Origin: Nitrospira sp.
Lineage (GTDB): Bacteria > Nitrospirota > Nitrospiria > Nitrospirales > Nitrospiraceae
Length of the DNA: 64,000 nt
Direction: 5' to 3'
NCBI GenBank assembly: GCA_029194535.1
Contig: JARFXR010000001.1
Span: forward strand, 1,248,721 to 1,312,720
The position numbers and the translations under genes are program-made. Shown piece by piece: positions 34,539 to 43,493 of this stretch (positions within the stretch are counted from its first letter, which is position 1; every line of letters begins with the position of its first letter). Under the pieces are notes generated by a model. It saw only the letters and a list, made by a program, of their open reading frames with translations, made no database searches and was not told the DNA's origin.

Positions 34539-34676
34539 AGGCTAAGCCGGCCTTCTTCTGGGATTTACTCCGATAAGTGGGCTATAAGGAAGGGATTTCC
34601 GACCAGGGTCAAGAGTGCGACGGATTGGCGAAGGCCGCCGCAAAGGTTCGTACTGTCTGACGAGAGGAGCCATCAC

Positions 34677-35672
34677 GTGGATCTGAAGGGAAAGAAAGTG
34701 ATCGTCATCGGCGGAGCCGGCCTCATCGGGTCGCACGCGGTGGACGAACTGGTCAAGGAAGATGTCGCGGAGATTCGGATTTATGACAACTTCGTGCGGG
34801 GCAGACAGGAGAATCTCCACGAGGCGTTGAAGGATCCGCGCGTCAAGATCTACGAGGTCGGCGGAGATATCTGCCAGACCGATATTCTCGACGCCGCGAT
34901 GAAGGACATGGACGCGGTCTTCCATTTCGCGGCGCTCTGGCTGCTTCAATGCCACGAATATCCGCGCTCGGCGTTCGATGTCAATGTACGAGGCACGTTC
35001 AACGTGCTGGAGGCCTGCGTGGCCAACAAGATTACGCGGCTCGTCTACTCCTCGTCGGCGTCGGTATACGGGGACGCCGTCGAAGAACCCATGACGGAAA
35101 ACCATCCGTTCAACAACAAGAATTTCTACGGGGCGACGAAAATTTGCGGCGAAGCGATGGCCCGCTCCTTTCATTATCGTTATGGGCTCGATTTCGTGGG
35201 ATTGCGATACATGAATGTGTATGGTCCGCGGCAGGACTACCGGGGGGCCTATATCGCGGTGATCATGAAGATGCTCGACGCGATCGACCGTGGGGAGGGA
35301 CCGACGATCCTCGGAGACGGCAGCGAGGCGTTCGACTTCGTCGCGGTCGCCGACTGCGGACGGGCGAACCTGTGCGCGATGAAGGCCGAGACGACGGATC
35401 GCTTCTACAACGTCGGGACGGGCAAGCGGACGTCGCTCAAGCAGTTGGCCGAGATGGTGATCGATCTGACCGGATGCAAAGCGCCGATCAAATACGCGCC
35501 GCGCAGTCAGGCCACCTTGGTGCGAAACCGGATCGGGTCCGCGAAGCGCGCGAGCGACGAAATCGGATTTACGGCCAAGGTAGAACTGAAGGAAGGACTC
35601 GCCCGATTGATCGCGTGGAGAGCGGCGCATAAGGAAGAAGTGGCGGCGCGACGTGCTGCGGCCGGGGTGTAA
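34677..35672 (+). CDS. NAD-dependent sugar epimerase/dehydratase (extended SDR)
   Basis: 331 residues from GTG 34677 with GAGAGGAG upstream. Rossmann motif VIVIGGAGLIGSHAVDEL; SSSASVYGDAVEEPM; catalytic YXXXK as Tyr151 and Lys155 in NFYGATKICGE; LRYMNVYGPRQDYRGAY. This resembles UDP-sugar 4-epimerases or WbmF-type enzymes of O-antigen loci. Immediately downstream is a sugar aminotransferase, so the pair probably makes an amino sugar nucleotide. The exact product (4-epimer versus 4-keto intermediate) cannot be fixed from sequence. Confidence 0.85.
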   Translation: MDLKGKKVIVIGGAGLIGSHAVDELVKEDVAEIRIYDNFVRGRQENLHEALKDPRVKIYEVGGDICQTDILDAAMKDMDAVFHFAALWLLQCHEYPRSAFDVNVRGTFNVLEACVANKITRLVYSSSASVYGDAVEEPMTENHPFNNKNFYGATKICGEAMARSFHYRYGLDFVGLRYMNVYGPRQDYRGAYIAVIMKMLDAIDRGEGPTILGDGSEAFDFVAVADCGRANLCAMKAETTDRFYNVGTGKRTSLKQLAEMVIDLTGCKAPIKYAPRSQATLVRNRIGSAKRASDEIGFTAKVELKEGLARLIAWRAAHKEEVAARRAAAGV

Positions 35673-35681
35673 AAGGCGCTC

Positions 35682-36827
35682 ATGACCGAACATCGTCAGA
35701 TTCAGATCGCCACGCCGAGCCTCGGAGAAGAGGAATGGCAGGCGTTGCGCGAGCCGATCGAAACCGGGTGGTTGACCCAGGGACCGAAAGTCGCCGCGTT
35801 CGAGCAGGCCTTTGCCGCCCGGCATGGGGTTAAGCATGCCGTGGCCGTGACGTCCGCGACTACGGGGCTTCACCTGGCGCTTGCTGCGCTGGGAATCGGA
35901 CCAGGGGATGAAGTGATCGTTCCTGCGTTTACATGGGTGGCGACGGCCAACGTCGTGCTCTACTGCGGCGCCACGCCGGTCTTCGCCGACGTCGACCGTG
36001 TCACCTATAACATCGATCCGCAGGACGTGGCCTGCCGAATGACCCCCAAGACCAAGGTCGTTATCCCGGTGCATCTCTTCGGCCTCTGCGCCGACATGAC
36101 CGCACTGCGCAACGTGGTTCGGCCTGACGTGAAAATCGTGGAGGACGCGGCCTGCGCCGCAGGGGCAAGTTGGCAGGGCCGTTCTGCCGGTGCATTGGGT
36201 GATCTCGGGGTGTTTTCCTTTCATCCGCGCAAGTCCATCACGACCGGCGAGGGTGGCATGGTGACGACCGACGACAACGAACTGGCCGACCGGGTCAGAA
36301 AGTTGCGCAATCACGGGGCGTCGGTGTCGGAAGAGGAGCGGCATCATGGGCCTCGGCCCTATCTCCTTCCGGAGTTCGAGCTGCTGGGGTTCAATTACCG
36401 GATGACGGATCTGCAAGGGGCGGTGGGGCTGGTGCAGTTGAAGAAGCTGGACCGGTTCATCGACGAGAGGGCCGCTTTGGCTGCGCGATACCGAAAGGAA
36501 TTGGCGAATGTGCCGTGGCTCCGCATGCCGGAAGAACCTCCGAAGGGCCGTCATGCCTGGCAGGCCTTCGTGACCTATGTGAATCCCAATACGGCTCCTC
36601 GTTCGCGCAACGAGATCATGGAAACCTTGCAGCAGCGGGGCATCTCGACCAGGCCGGGAACCCACGCGGTGCATATGCTCGCGTACTATCGGCAACGTTT
36701 CGGTTTGAAGCCTGATGATTTTCCCGGCGCTCGTGATTGCGATCGGAACACCATGGCGATCCCACTCCATAACCGAATGACCGACGGCGACGTCTCCTAT
36801 ATCGTTCAAGCACTCCGCGGTCTGTGA
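35682..36827 (+). CDS. PLP-dependent sugar aminotransferase (DegT/DnrJ/EryC1/StrS)
   Basis: 381 residues from ATG 35682, nine bases after the SDR. Landmarks: VAVTSATTGLHLALAALG, VIVPAFTWVATANVVLYCG, VDRVTYNIDP, IPVHLFGLCADM, EDAACAAGA, and FSFHPRKSITTGEGGM with the PLP lysine at 184. This resembles perosamine synthase/GDP or UDP 4-keto sugar aminotransferases. Together with the upstream SDR it should form a 4-amino (or 3-amino) deoxysugar. It is not close to the WbpE-like enzyme at 16198 beyond the family motifs. Confidence 0.88.
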   Translation: MTEHRQIQIATPSLGEEEWQALREPIETGWLTQGPKVAAFEQAFAARHGVKHAVAVTSATTGLHLALAALGIGPGDEVIVPAFTWVATANVVLYCGATPVFADVDRVTYNIDPQDVACRMTPKTKVVIPVHLFGLCADMTALRNVVRPDVKIVEDAACAAGASWQGRSAGALGDLGVFSFHPRKSITTGEGGMVTTDDNELADRVRKLRNHGASVSEEERHHGPRPYLLPEFELLGFNYRMTDLQGAVGLVQLKKLDRFIDERAALAARYRKELANVPWLRMPEEPPKGRHAWQAFVTYVNPNTAPRSRNEIMETLQQRGISTRPGTHAVHMLAYYRQRFGLKPDDFPGARDCDRNTMAIPLHNRMTDGDVSYIVQALRGL

Positions 36828-36874
36828 AATTCAGTCCCTGATCCGCCGTCGAAGCGAAAGGACACGATCCGGGT

Positions 36875-38779
36875 ATGTGCGGCATCGCAGGCATCGTGCA
36901 TCTTGACGGGGCTCCGGCCTCGCCGGTGTTGCTGAAGCGCATGACCGACGCCATCACCCACCGGGGTCCCGATGGGGAAGGTCAATGGGTCAGAAGCCAT
37001 GTGGCGCTTGGCCACAGGCGCCTGGCCATCATCGATCTGTCTCCGGCCGGGCATCAACCGATGGTGACGCCGGATGGGCGGTATGTCCTCACCTACAACG
37101 GGGAGATTTACAATTTCCAGGAAATCCGCGCTGAGTTGGAGAGCCTTCGTTACCGGTTCCGATCCAGGACCGATTCCGAAGTGCTCCTCTATGCTCTTGC
37201 CGAATGGGGAGTCAAGGCGCTCGAGCGGTTCAACGGGATGTTCGCCTTTGCGCTTTGGGACGAGAAGGAGCAGACGCTGGTCCTGGCCCGGGATCGCTAT
37301 GGCGTCAAGCCGCTGTACTACGTGGCGGCGGGAAACACGCTGCTCTTCGGCTCCGAGATCAAGGCGATCCTTGCGCATCCGGCGTATGAAACCGTACTCG
37401 ACCGTGAGGCACTGCTCGAATACTTCACCTTTCAGAACTTCTTCACCGACCGAACTCTCTTCAAAGGCGTCAAGCTGCTGCCGGCCGGCACCTACGCGAC
37501 CATTCGTCCAGGAAGAGGCGACCTGACGAGCACACGGTACTGGGACTATCGCTTCGTCGAACCGGAAACCGCGGGCGACGAGAAGGAATATGCCGAAGAA
37601 CTCAGTCGGCTGTTCCGGCAGGCCGTCAACCGCCAATTAATCAGCGACGTGGACGTCGGTTCGTACCTGAGCGGCGGGATTGATTCCGGGTCCATTACCG
37701 CAGTCGCCGCATCGCAGCTGCCCTATATCAAGACGTTCACGACCGGATTCGATCTGAGCTCGGTGTCCGGCGTCGAACTCGGCTACGACGAGCGGGCCAG
37801 AGCCGAGCATATGTCCTACTTATTCAAGACCGAGCACTATGAAATGGTGCTCAAGGCCGGCGACATGGAGCGCATCATGTCTCGCCTCGTCTACCAGCTG
37901 GAAGAACCGCGAGTGGGACAGAGTTATCCGAACTTTTACACGGCTCAACTTGCCAGCAAGTTCGTGACGGTCGTGCTGTCCGGAGCCGGCGGAGACGAGT
38001 TGTTCGGCGGATATCCCTGGCGGTATTACCGAGCGGTCGTGAACGATGATTTTGAACACTATATCGACAAGTACTATCTCTTCTGGCAACGACTCATTCC
38101 CAACAAGGCGATTCAGCAGGTATTCAGGCCGATCTGGAAGGACGTCTCGAAGGTGTGGACCCGGGATATTTTCCGTGATGTGTTCCAAAAGCATGCGGAG
38201 ACGTTTACCAGGCCGGAGGACTATGTCAGTCATTCGCTCTATTTCGAAGCGCGGACCTTCCTCCACGGACTGCTGGTCGTGGAGGACAAGTTGTCCATGG
38301 CGCACAGCCTCGAAACCCGAGTGCCGTTTCTGGACAACGACCTGGCCGACTTTGCTCAGCGTCTTCCTGTCCGATTCAAACTCGGCAACCTGGACGAAGT
38401 GGTGAAGCTCAATGAAAACGAGCCTGGCGCCAAGACACGCAAGTACTTTGAGCGCACCCGCGACGGGAAGCTGCTTCTCCGCAAAGCGATGCAGAACTAC
38501 ATACCGGACGCGATCACTCAAGCGGAGAAGCAGGGATTCGCGGCCCCTGATGCCAGCTGGTTTCGAGGGGAGAGCATCGACTATGTCCGCAAGCTCCTGT
38601 TCAAGGGGGCTCCACGGATCTACGCATTTTTCGATCGAGAGGCCATTCAGCGCTTGGTCGACGAACATCTGGACGGACGTCAGAACCGCCGGCTCTTGAT
38701 CTGGTCGCTGGTCTATTTCGAGGAATGGTGCCGAACCTTTCTCGACGGCGGCGCGCGGAAACAGGAGCAGGTGCGTTGA
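36875..38779 (+). CDS. asnB: Asparagine synthase-like amidotransferase (AsnB family), copy 2
   Basis: 634 residues. Glutaminase domain: MCGIAGIVHLDG (Cys2), THRGPDGEGQW, GHRRLAIIDLSPAGHQPM, TYNGEIYNFQEIRAEL. Synthetase domain: PP-loop SGGIDSG at 266-272, where the usual last Ser is Gly, then SGAGGDELFGGYPWRYYR, and VEDKLSMAHSLETRVPFLD. Intact by length and motifs. It sits in an amino-sugar cassette and overlaps the FemAB-like gene by 4 bases, suggesting that they act on the same product. Confidence 0.9.
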   Translation: MCGIAGIVHLDGAPASPVLLKRMTDAITHRGPDGEGQWVRSHVALGHRRLAIIDLSPAGHQPMVTPDGRYVLTYNGEIYNFQEIRAELESLRYRFRSRTDSEVLLYALAEWGVKALERFNGMFAFALWDEKEQTLVLARDRYGVKPLYYVAAGNTLLFGSEIKAILAHPAYETVLDREALLEYFTFQNFFTDRTLFKGVKLLPAGTYATIRPGRGDLTSTRYWDYRFVEPETAGDEKEYAEELSRLFRQAVNRQLISDVDVGSYLSGGIDSGSITAVAASQLPYIKTFTTGFDLSSVSGVELGYDERARAEHMSYLFKTEHYEMVLKAGDMERIMSRLVYQLEEPRVGQSYPNFYTAQLASKFVTVVLSGAGGDELFGGYPWRYYRAVVNDDFEHYIDKYYLFWQRLIPNKAIQQVFRPIWKDVSKVWTRDIFRDVFQKHAETFTRPEDYVSHSLYFEARTFLHGLLVVEDKLSMAHSLETRVPFLDNDLADFAQRLPVRFKLGNLDEVVKLNENEPGAKTRKYFERTRDGKLLLRKAMQNYIPDAITQAEKQGFAAPDASWFRGESIDYVRKLLFKGAPRIYAFFDREAIQRLVDEHLDGRQNRRLLIWSLVYFEEWCRTFLDGGARKQEQVR

Positions 38780-39807
38780 CATCCAGGCTCTCGGTCCTGG
38801 GGCCGAGCGACGAAGCCGCGTATGAAGCCTTCCTACTCGGTATCGAGGATTCCCTCCTGTATTATTCAATACGGTACAAATTATTTCTTCAGGACTTGCT
38901 GCAGTGCGAATCCCAGTACTGGCTTGCCTGGGATGAGAAGCTGATCACCGGCGTGCTGCCGATCATGCAGCGTGATGGGCCGTACGGCCGGGTCATCAAC
39001 TCGCTTCCGTACTACGGCAGCAACGGCGGTGTTCTGGCGATCGGCCATGATGCCGCATCGGCACTCACGGCAAAGTACAACGAGCTGGCCTCGGAATCCG
39101 GTGTCGCGGCGGCAACGTGGGTCTGTCATCCGTTTCGTGCGTCTGCGGCGACTCCCGCGCATACCATGATCGACGAGCGGATCGCGCAGTGTACCCCGTT
39201 GTCGTGGGGAGACCGTGATCCCGAGTCGGGTCTGCTCAGCGCCATAGACGGTTCGGCGAGACGCAACATCCGGAAGGCCGAGTCCAGCGGCGTCACGGTG
39301 CGGATCGACAACGCTCAGCTTCCGTTCATCCAGGCCGTGCATTCTGACAACATGGCGGAAATTGGAGGCAAGGCGAAGAGTCCCGACTTCTTCGCTAAGG
39401 TGCGGACGCACTTCAAGGCCGGGACTGACTATCGTATTTATGTGGCCGAGCAGAACGGAACGTTGATTTCGGGACTGTTGCTGTTCTATTTCCACAAGAC
39501 CGTGGAATACTTCACCCCCGTCACGGTTTCGAAGAACCGTGAGAGCCAGCCCATGGCGCTCATTTTAACGAGAGCCATGGTCGATGCCGCGCGTCAAGGC
39601 TTTCTCCGCTGGAACTGGGGTGGGACCTGGCTCAGTCAGGACGGCGTGCTGCGGTTCAAGCGCAAATGGGGCGCGAAGGACGAGTCCTACCGGTATTTCA
39701 CGCAGCTCAACGAGCCGGACATTTTGAGACGGGGGAAATCGGAGATTCTCTCGGCCTATCCGGATTTCTTTGTCGTTCCGTTTCACAGTCTCACCTCTAC
39801 GACATAG
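38776..39807 (+). CDS. FemAB/GNAT-like acyl- or aminoacyl-transferase
   Basis: 343 residues from TTG 38776, overlapping the asnB stop (TTGA) with AGGAG eight bases upstream; the open frame also extends to 38725. Characteristic segments: YWLAWDEKLITGVLPIM, SARRNIRKAESSGVTVRI, YVAEQNGTLISGLLLFY, and RWNWGGTWLSQDGVLRFKRKWGAK, the last being typical of the FemAB-like/double-GNAT group. Family members attach amino acids or acyl groups; in glycan loci they may acylate an amino sugar. The neighbours (aminotransferase, AsnB, PglD-like) support this. Confidence 0.72.
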   Translation: MTSRLSVLGPSDEAAYEAFLLGIEDSLLYYSIRYKLFLQDLLQCESQYWLAWDEKLITGVLPIMQRDGPYGRVINSLPYYGSNGGVLAIGHDAASALTAKYNELASESGVAAATWVCHPFRASAATPAHTMIDERIAQCTPLSWGDRDPESGLLSAIDGSARRNIRKAESSGVTVRIDNAQLPFIQAVHSDNMAEIGGKAKSPDFFAKVRTHFKAGTDYRIYVAEQNGTLISGLLLFYFHKTVEYFTPVTVSKNRESQPMALILTRAMVDAARQGFLRWNWGGTWLSQDGVLRFKRKWGAKDESYRYFTQLNEPDILRRGKSEILSAYPDFFVVPFHSLTSTT

Positions 39808-39810
39808 GTC

Positions 39811-40473
39811 ATGACGAAACAAGCCGTCATCTTCGGCACCGGCAGTCTTGCGGAGGTTATCGACTTTTATCTTGCCCACGATAGCTCGTACCGCGTGGTC
39901 GCATTCACCGCTACGGGGGACTTTGTCGGTCAATCGCAGTTCCTCGGCCGTCCGCTTGTTGCCTTCGAGGCGGTGGCGATCCAATTCCCCCCGGACTCGC
40001 ACGAGATGTTCGTGGCTGTCGGCTATAGGCACCTGAACCGGTTACGGGAACAATACTGTTTCGAGGCGCGAGCAAAGGGATACAAGTTGCTGACCTATCT
40101 GTCATCAAAGGCGACGCATTGGGGTGACACCAAATTGGGAGACAATGTCTTTGTGTTCGAAGATAATACCATTCAACCTTTTGTCAAAATCGGGAACGGA
40201 ACGATCTTGTGGAGCGGAAACCACATCGGTCACCATAGCTCGATTGGGGCGAATTGCTTTATCTCGAGCCATGTGGTCGTTTCCGGTCATTGCACGGTCG
40301 GCGATCGATGCTTCCTCGGCGTCAATGCAACCATTGCGGACAGTGTCGTCATCGGCAACGATAACATCATCGGGCCGGGCGCGCTCATTCAAAAGCCCAC
40401 GGCCGACGGCGAAGTTCATGTCGCCGAACGCGCCAAGAAACTCCCCAAGGACAGCAGCAACTTCCTCCGATGA
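39811..40473 (+). CDS. PglD/NeuD-like sugar O- or N-acyltransferase
   Basis: 220 residues from ATG 39811. The N-terminal Rossmann-like domain begins AVIFGTGSLAEVIDFYLAHD; the C-terminal left-handed beta-helix has hexapeptide repeats (IGNGTILWSGNHIGHHSSIG, CTVGDRCFLGVNATI, IGNDNIIGPGALI). The HIGHHSSIG histidines fit the PglD catalytic site. It likely acetylates (or otherwise acylates, with the FemAB-like gene) the amino sugar made upstream. Overlaps the following methyltransferase gene by 4 bases. Confidence 0.85.
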   Translation: MTKQAVIFGTGSLAEVIDFYLAHDSSYRVVAFTATGDFVGQSQFLGRPLVAFEAVAIQFPPDSHEMFVAVGYRHLNRLREQYCFEARAKGYKLLTYLSSKATHWGDTKLGDNVFVFEDNTIQPFVKIGNGTILWSGNHIGHHSSIGANCFISSHVVVSGHCTVGDRCFLGVNATIADSVVIGNDNIIGPGALIQKPTADGEVHVAERAKKLPKDSSNFLR

Positions 40474-41084
40474 CCGACGATAAGACCGATCTGCAGTCGA
40501 TTGCGAGACTCTACGAAGAAAGCCTGGAACAGCACGGGCTGAAGCCCTTGGGAGTCGGCTGGCGCGATGAGGATTCGCACCAGCTCAGATTCGACAAGCT
40601 CGCTTCGGTCATCGATGCGAGTGGTCGGGCAAGCATCAACGATCTCGGGTGCGGCTACGGCGCCCTGTATAGCTATCTGATCTCAAGGGGTATCACGGTC
40701 CCCCTGTTTCGCGGCTACGACATCAGCGAGAAAATGCTCGCGCAGGCCAAGGTCTTGGTGCCCCACGGTGACTTCCGAAGAAGCAGCGTCTTGGATGAAA
40801 CGGCGGACTATTCGTTCGCCAGCGGCATTTTTAACGTCCGGCTGCAGGAGGACGAAACAAAATGGCTCGGCCACATCGAGCGGACGCTTGATAACCTCTT
40901 CCAATACTCCTCGCAGGGATTTGCATTTAATCTGCTCTCCACGTATGTCGATTATCGAGAATCCCATCTCTACTATGGTGATCCGTTGTACTTTTTCGAC
41001 TATTGCAAACGGCGGTACTCCCGTCGGGTGTCGTTATTGCACGATTATCCGTTATTTGAATGGACGATCACGGTACGAAAGTAG
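40470..41084 (+). CDS. SAM-dependent methyltransferase
   Basis: 204 residues from ATG 40470 (ATGA overlap). Motif I: INDLGCGYGALYSYLISRG; then FRGYDISEKMLAQAKVLV, SFASGIFNVRLQEDETKW and YGDPLYFFDYCKRRYSRRV near the C-terminus. A compact class I methyltransferase of the kind often found in O-antigen clusters. It closes the amino-sugar cassette; a 115-base gap without recognised signals follows. Confidence 0.82.
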   Translation: MTDDKTDLQSIARLYEESLEQHGLKPLGVGWRDEDSHQLRFDKLASVIDASGRASINDLGCGYGALYSYLISRGITVPLFRGYDISEKMLAQAKVLVPHGDFRRSSVLDETADYSFASGIFNVRLQEDETKWLGHIERTLDNLFQYSSQGFAFNLLSTYVDYRESHLYYGDPLYFFDYCKRRYSRRVSLLHDYPLFEWTITVRK

Positions 41085-41199
41085 TCTCGCAGATCGACTC
41101 TTCCCTGAAACATGCGACGTCAGTGATCGGTTGCGGCGCGGATCACCGTGACGACATCGGCCCCTGTGCGTGCACCCGGGCGCGTGCGGCATCTTGAAC

Positions 41200-42168
41200 A
41201 TGAGATTTCCCCGCCTCCGATGGGAAAGAAAAGGGCTGATCTATCGACCGGACACGCGAAGGGCCTGGATGAAGTCTCATTGCCAATTGCCGGTTGCCGA
41301 TCAACTTGGCGGGGCACTCTACCGGGTCTATTTTGCAAGCCGTGACGAGTCGCAGCGCTCTCACATCGGCTGCATCGAAATCGATCTCAATCATCCCACA
41401 CAAGTTGTCAGCTCCGCCGAGCAGCCGCTCTTGTCCCCGGGCCCGGCGGGACACTTTGATGAGCACGGCGTCTATCCGTCGTCAATCGTGACGGTCGGAG
41501 ACAAGAAATACCTCTACTTTATCGGATGGAACCGAGGATACCGTCAACCTCTCTTCTATGCCTCAATCGGACTGGCGGTCAGCGAGGACGGAGGACGGTC
41601 GTTTGGAAGATTGTTTCGATCGCCGATCATGGCGCGAAGCGAATACGATCCATGCCTGGTGACCTCGCCGAACGTGTTCATCGATAACGGTCTATGGAGA
41701 ATGACCTACGTATCAGGCATTCGCTGGGAAGAGTCTGCGGACGGGGGGCTGAAGTCCGTGTATCACATCAAATATGCGGAGTCTGCCGACGGGATTGCCT
41801 GGACTCGGGACGGAACCGTCGCGATTGATTTTGCTTCAAGGGATGAAACCAACATCGCCCGCTCAAGCGTGCTCAAATCAGGTGATACCTATCGTATGTG
41901 GTATTCGACGGCTCGGTTGCCGGTCCGTCCCTATCGCATCGGATATGCCGAATCGGACGACGGCAAGAGCTGGACAAGGATGGACGACGCGGTCGGTTTC
42001 GATGTCGCTCCGGAAGGATTCGACAGCGCAATGATCTGTTATCCCCATGTCATTCAGTACGAAAACCGACTGTACATGTTCTACAACGGCAATGGATTCG
42101 GCCGCGACGGCATCGGCCTCGCCGTCGCCGAGAACTCCGAAGCTTCAGCGTCAATAACGCCATCATGA
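41200..42168 (+). CDS. Five-bladed beta-propeller-like protein of O-antigen loci (GH43/GH32-like fold), function unknown
   Basis: 322 residues from ATG 41200; GTG 41170 is an alternative and neither has a good ribosome site. Repeated blades show as YLYFIGWNRGY, IGLAVSEDGGRSFG, YHIKYAESADGIAWTRDG, MWYSTARLPVRPYRIGYAES, and MICYPHVIQYENRLYMFYNG. The pattern of S-E/D-D-G-x-x-W blades is found in glycoside hydrolase-like propellers. Intact hydrolase active-site acids are not obvious to me. Related proteins are common in glycan gene clusters and may bind or transfer sugars. No signal peptide, so cytoplasmic. Confidence 0.65.
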   Translation: MRFPRLRWERKGLIYRPDTRRAWMKSHCQLPVADQLGGALYRVYFASRDESQRSHIGCIEIDLNHPTQVVSSAEQPLLSPGPAGHFDEHGVYPSSIVTVGDKKYLYFIGWNRGYRQPLFYASIGLAVSEDGGRSFGRLFRSPIMARSEYDPCLVTSPNVFIDNGLWRMTYVSGIRWEESADGGLKSVYHIKYAESADGIAWTRDGTVAIDFASRDETNIARSSVLKSGDTYRMWYSTARLPVRPYRIGYAESDDGKSWTRMDDAVGFDVAPEGFDSAMICYPHVIQYENRLYMFYNGNGFGRDGIGLAVAENSEASASITPS

Positions 42169-43493
42169 GGGATGTGTCGCCGGTGTTCCGCGGGCTTGTC
42201 AGAGCCGTGGCATTTGTTTTCGATCTGGCTTGTCTTCCGTGGCTGGCCCTCGCGAGCCTCGCAGCGAGAGCAGGCCAGCAGCTCCTGATCTGGGGGCCCG
42301 TCCCCATCATCAACAACAAGTATTGGTCGGAAGCCATGCGGCGTGCCGGTTGGGAGTCCCGCACGCTGATGTCGACCTACTACTCCGCCATTAATCAACG
42401 CAGCGACTATGACATCTACTATGAGGACCTAATCGGGATCCGTTCATTCGGAATTCTGACGCGATTGTTCGGTCCTTACGTTGCCCATTTATATATCGTT
42501 CGAAAGGCCAAGGTCGTACATATTCCGTTTTCGGGAGGACCTCTTGGAAGGACCGCGCTGTTATGGCGGTGTGAGGCCTGGCTGTATCGGCTGGCCGGTG
42601 TTCGGACGGTGGTGGTGCCTTACGGCACAGACATTTACAGGTATTCGAGGGTAGGCGATCCCACCGTTCGCAATGCATTGTTGCTATCTTATCCGGAGGC
42701 AGCAAGGCGAGAACCAGAGGTCGAACAGTCGGTTCGATACTGGACTAGACATGCGGATGTCATCGTCATGGGTTTTACAATGGACGGCATAGGGCGGTGG
42801 GACATTCCCAGTGGAAACATGGTGTGTATCGACACCGATACCTGGAGCCGGACGCGGCGGGGATTGGAGAGACCTGCCGACGGCCCGGTCCGTATCCTGC
42901 ACGCGCCGAATCATCGCGGGGTCAAGGGAACCGAATATATTCTGGCGGCGGTTGATCAATTGAAGGCGGAAGGGTTGTCCGTCGAATTGGTGCTCGCGGA
43001 GCGTATTTCGAACGATCAAGTCAGGCGCCTCATGCAGGAGGTTGATCTGCTCGCCGACCAGTTGATCCTTCCCGGATACGGGCTCAATGCGATCGAAGGC
43101 ATGGCCAGCGGTTTAGCCGTCATTGCCAACCTCGAAGATCGTGCCGCAACGGAGGTATTCCGACGCTATTCGTTCCTCGACGAATGCCCTATCGTTTCGG
43201 CCGGCCCCGACACCATCGTCGAAGTCCTGCGCGTCCTGGTCGCGAATCCGTCGCTGCGATTGGAATTGGGCGCGGCCGGCAGGGCCTATGCCGAAAAATA
43301 TCATTCCTACGCCACAGCACAATATCTGTTCGGCTCCATTTACAGAAAGTTCGCGGGCGAGGATGTGGACTTGATGAATCTGTACCATCCGCTCAAATCG
43401 GCCTACTGCCGCGAGAAAGCGGTGGTGAAACATCCCCTCGTGAACAGCCGAATCCCACCTCGCTACGTTGCAAGTGCTTACGAGTCTCGGTAA
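42165..43493 (+). CDS. GT-B glycosyltransferase-like protein (paralogue of 46728 gene)
   Basis: 442 residues from ATG 42165 (ATGA overlap with the propeller gene). A hydrophobic N-terminal stretch (~10-35) may be a membrane anchor. The C-terminal half has RILHAPNHRGVKGTEYILAA, LLADQLILPGYGLNAIEGMASG, and FRRYSFLDECPIVSAGPD. The HAP-x-HRGVKGT string also occurs in the product encoded at 46728 (HAPSHRGVKGTRFILDAV), so these two form a subfamily. A canonical EX7E is not evident. Likely a retaining transferase with unknown donor. Confidence 0.7.
   Translation: MRDVSPVFRGLVRAVAFVFDLACLPWLALASLAARAGQQLLIWGPVPIINNKYWSEAMRRAGWESRTLMSTYYSAINQRSDYDIYYEDLIGIRSFGILTRLFGPYVAHLYIVRKAKVVHIPFSGGPLGRTALLWRCEAWLYRLAGVRTVVVPYGTDIYRYSRVGDPTVRNALLLSYPEAARREPEVEQSVRYWTRHADVIVMGFTMDGIGRWDIPSGNMVCIDTDTWSRTRRGLERPADGPVRILHAPNHRGVKGTEYILAAVDQLKAEGLSVELVLAERISNDQVRRLMQEVDLLADQLILPGYGLNAIEGMASGLAVIANLEDRAATEVFRRYSFLDECPIVSAGPDTIVEVLRVLVANPSLRLELGAAGRAYAEKYHSYATAQYLFGSIYRKFAGEDVDLMNLYHPLKSAYCREKAVVKHPLVNSRIPPRYVASAYESR

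Larger units (their letters stand above)
34356..34676. other. 321-base intergenic region after the toxin-antitoxin module
   Basis: No gene is visible on either strand that is independent of its neighbours. The region holds a 13-bp-arm inverted repeat directly after vapC, then the right copy of the intergenic repeat, then about 140 bases with no recognised element except GAGAGGAG, the ribosome-binding site of the SDR gene at 34677. Confidence 0.6.

Noticed and set aside
34542-36809. 755-codon open frame on the minus strand
   Set aside because: It lies opposite two well-recognised plus-strand enzymes (SDR and aminotransferase), is rich in Arg, His and Pro, and has no family motif. It is a high-GC antisense shadow.
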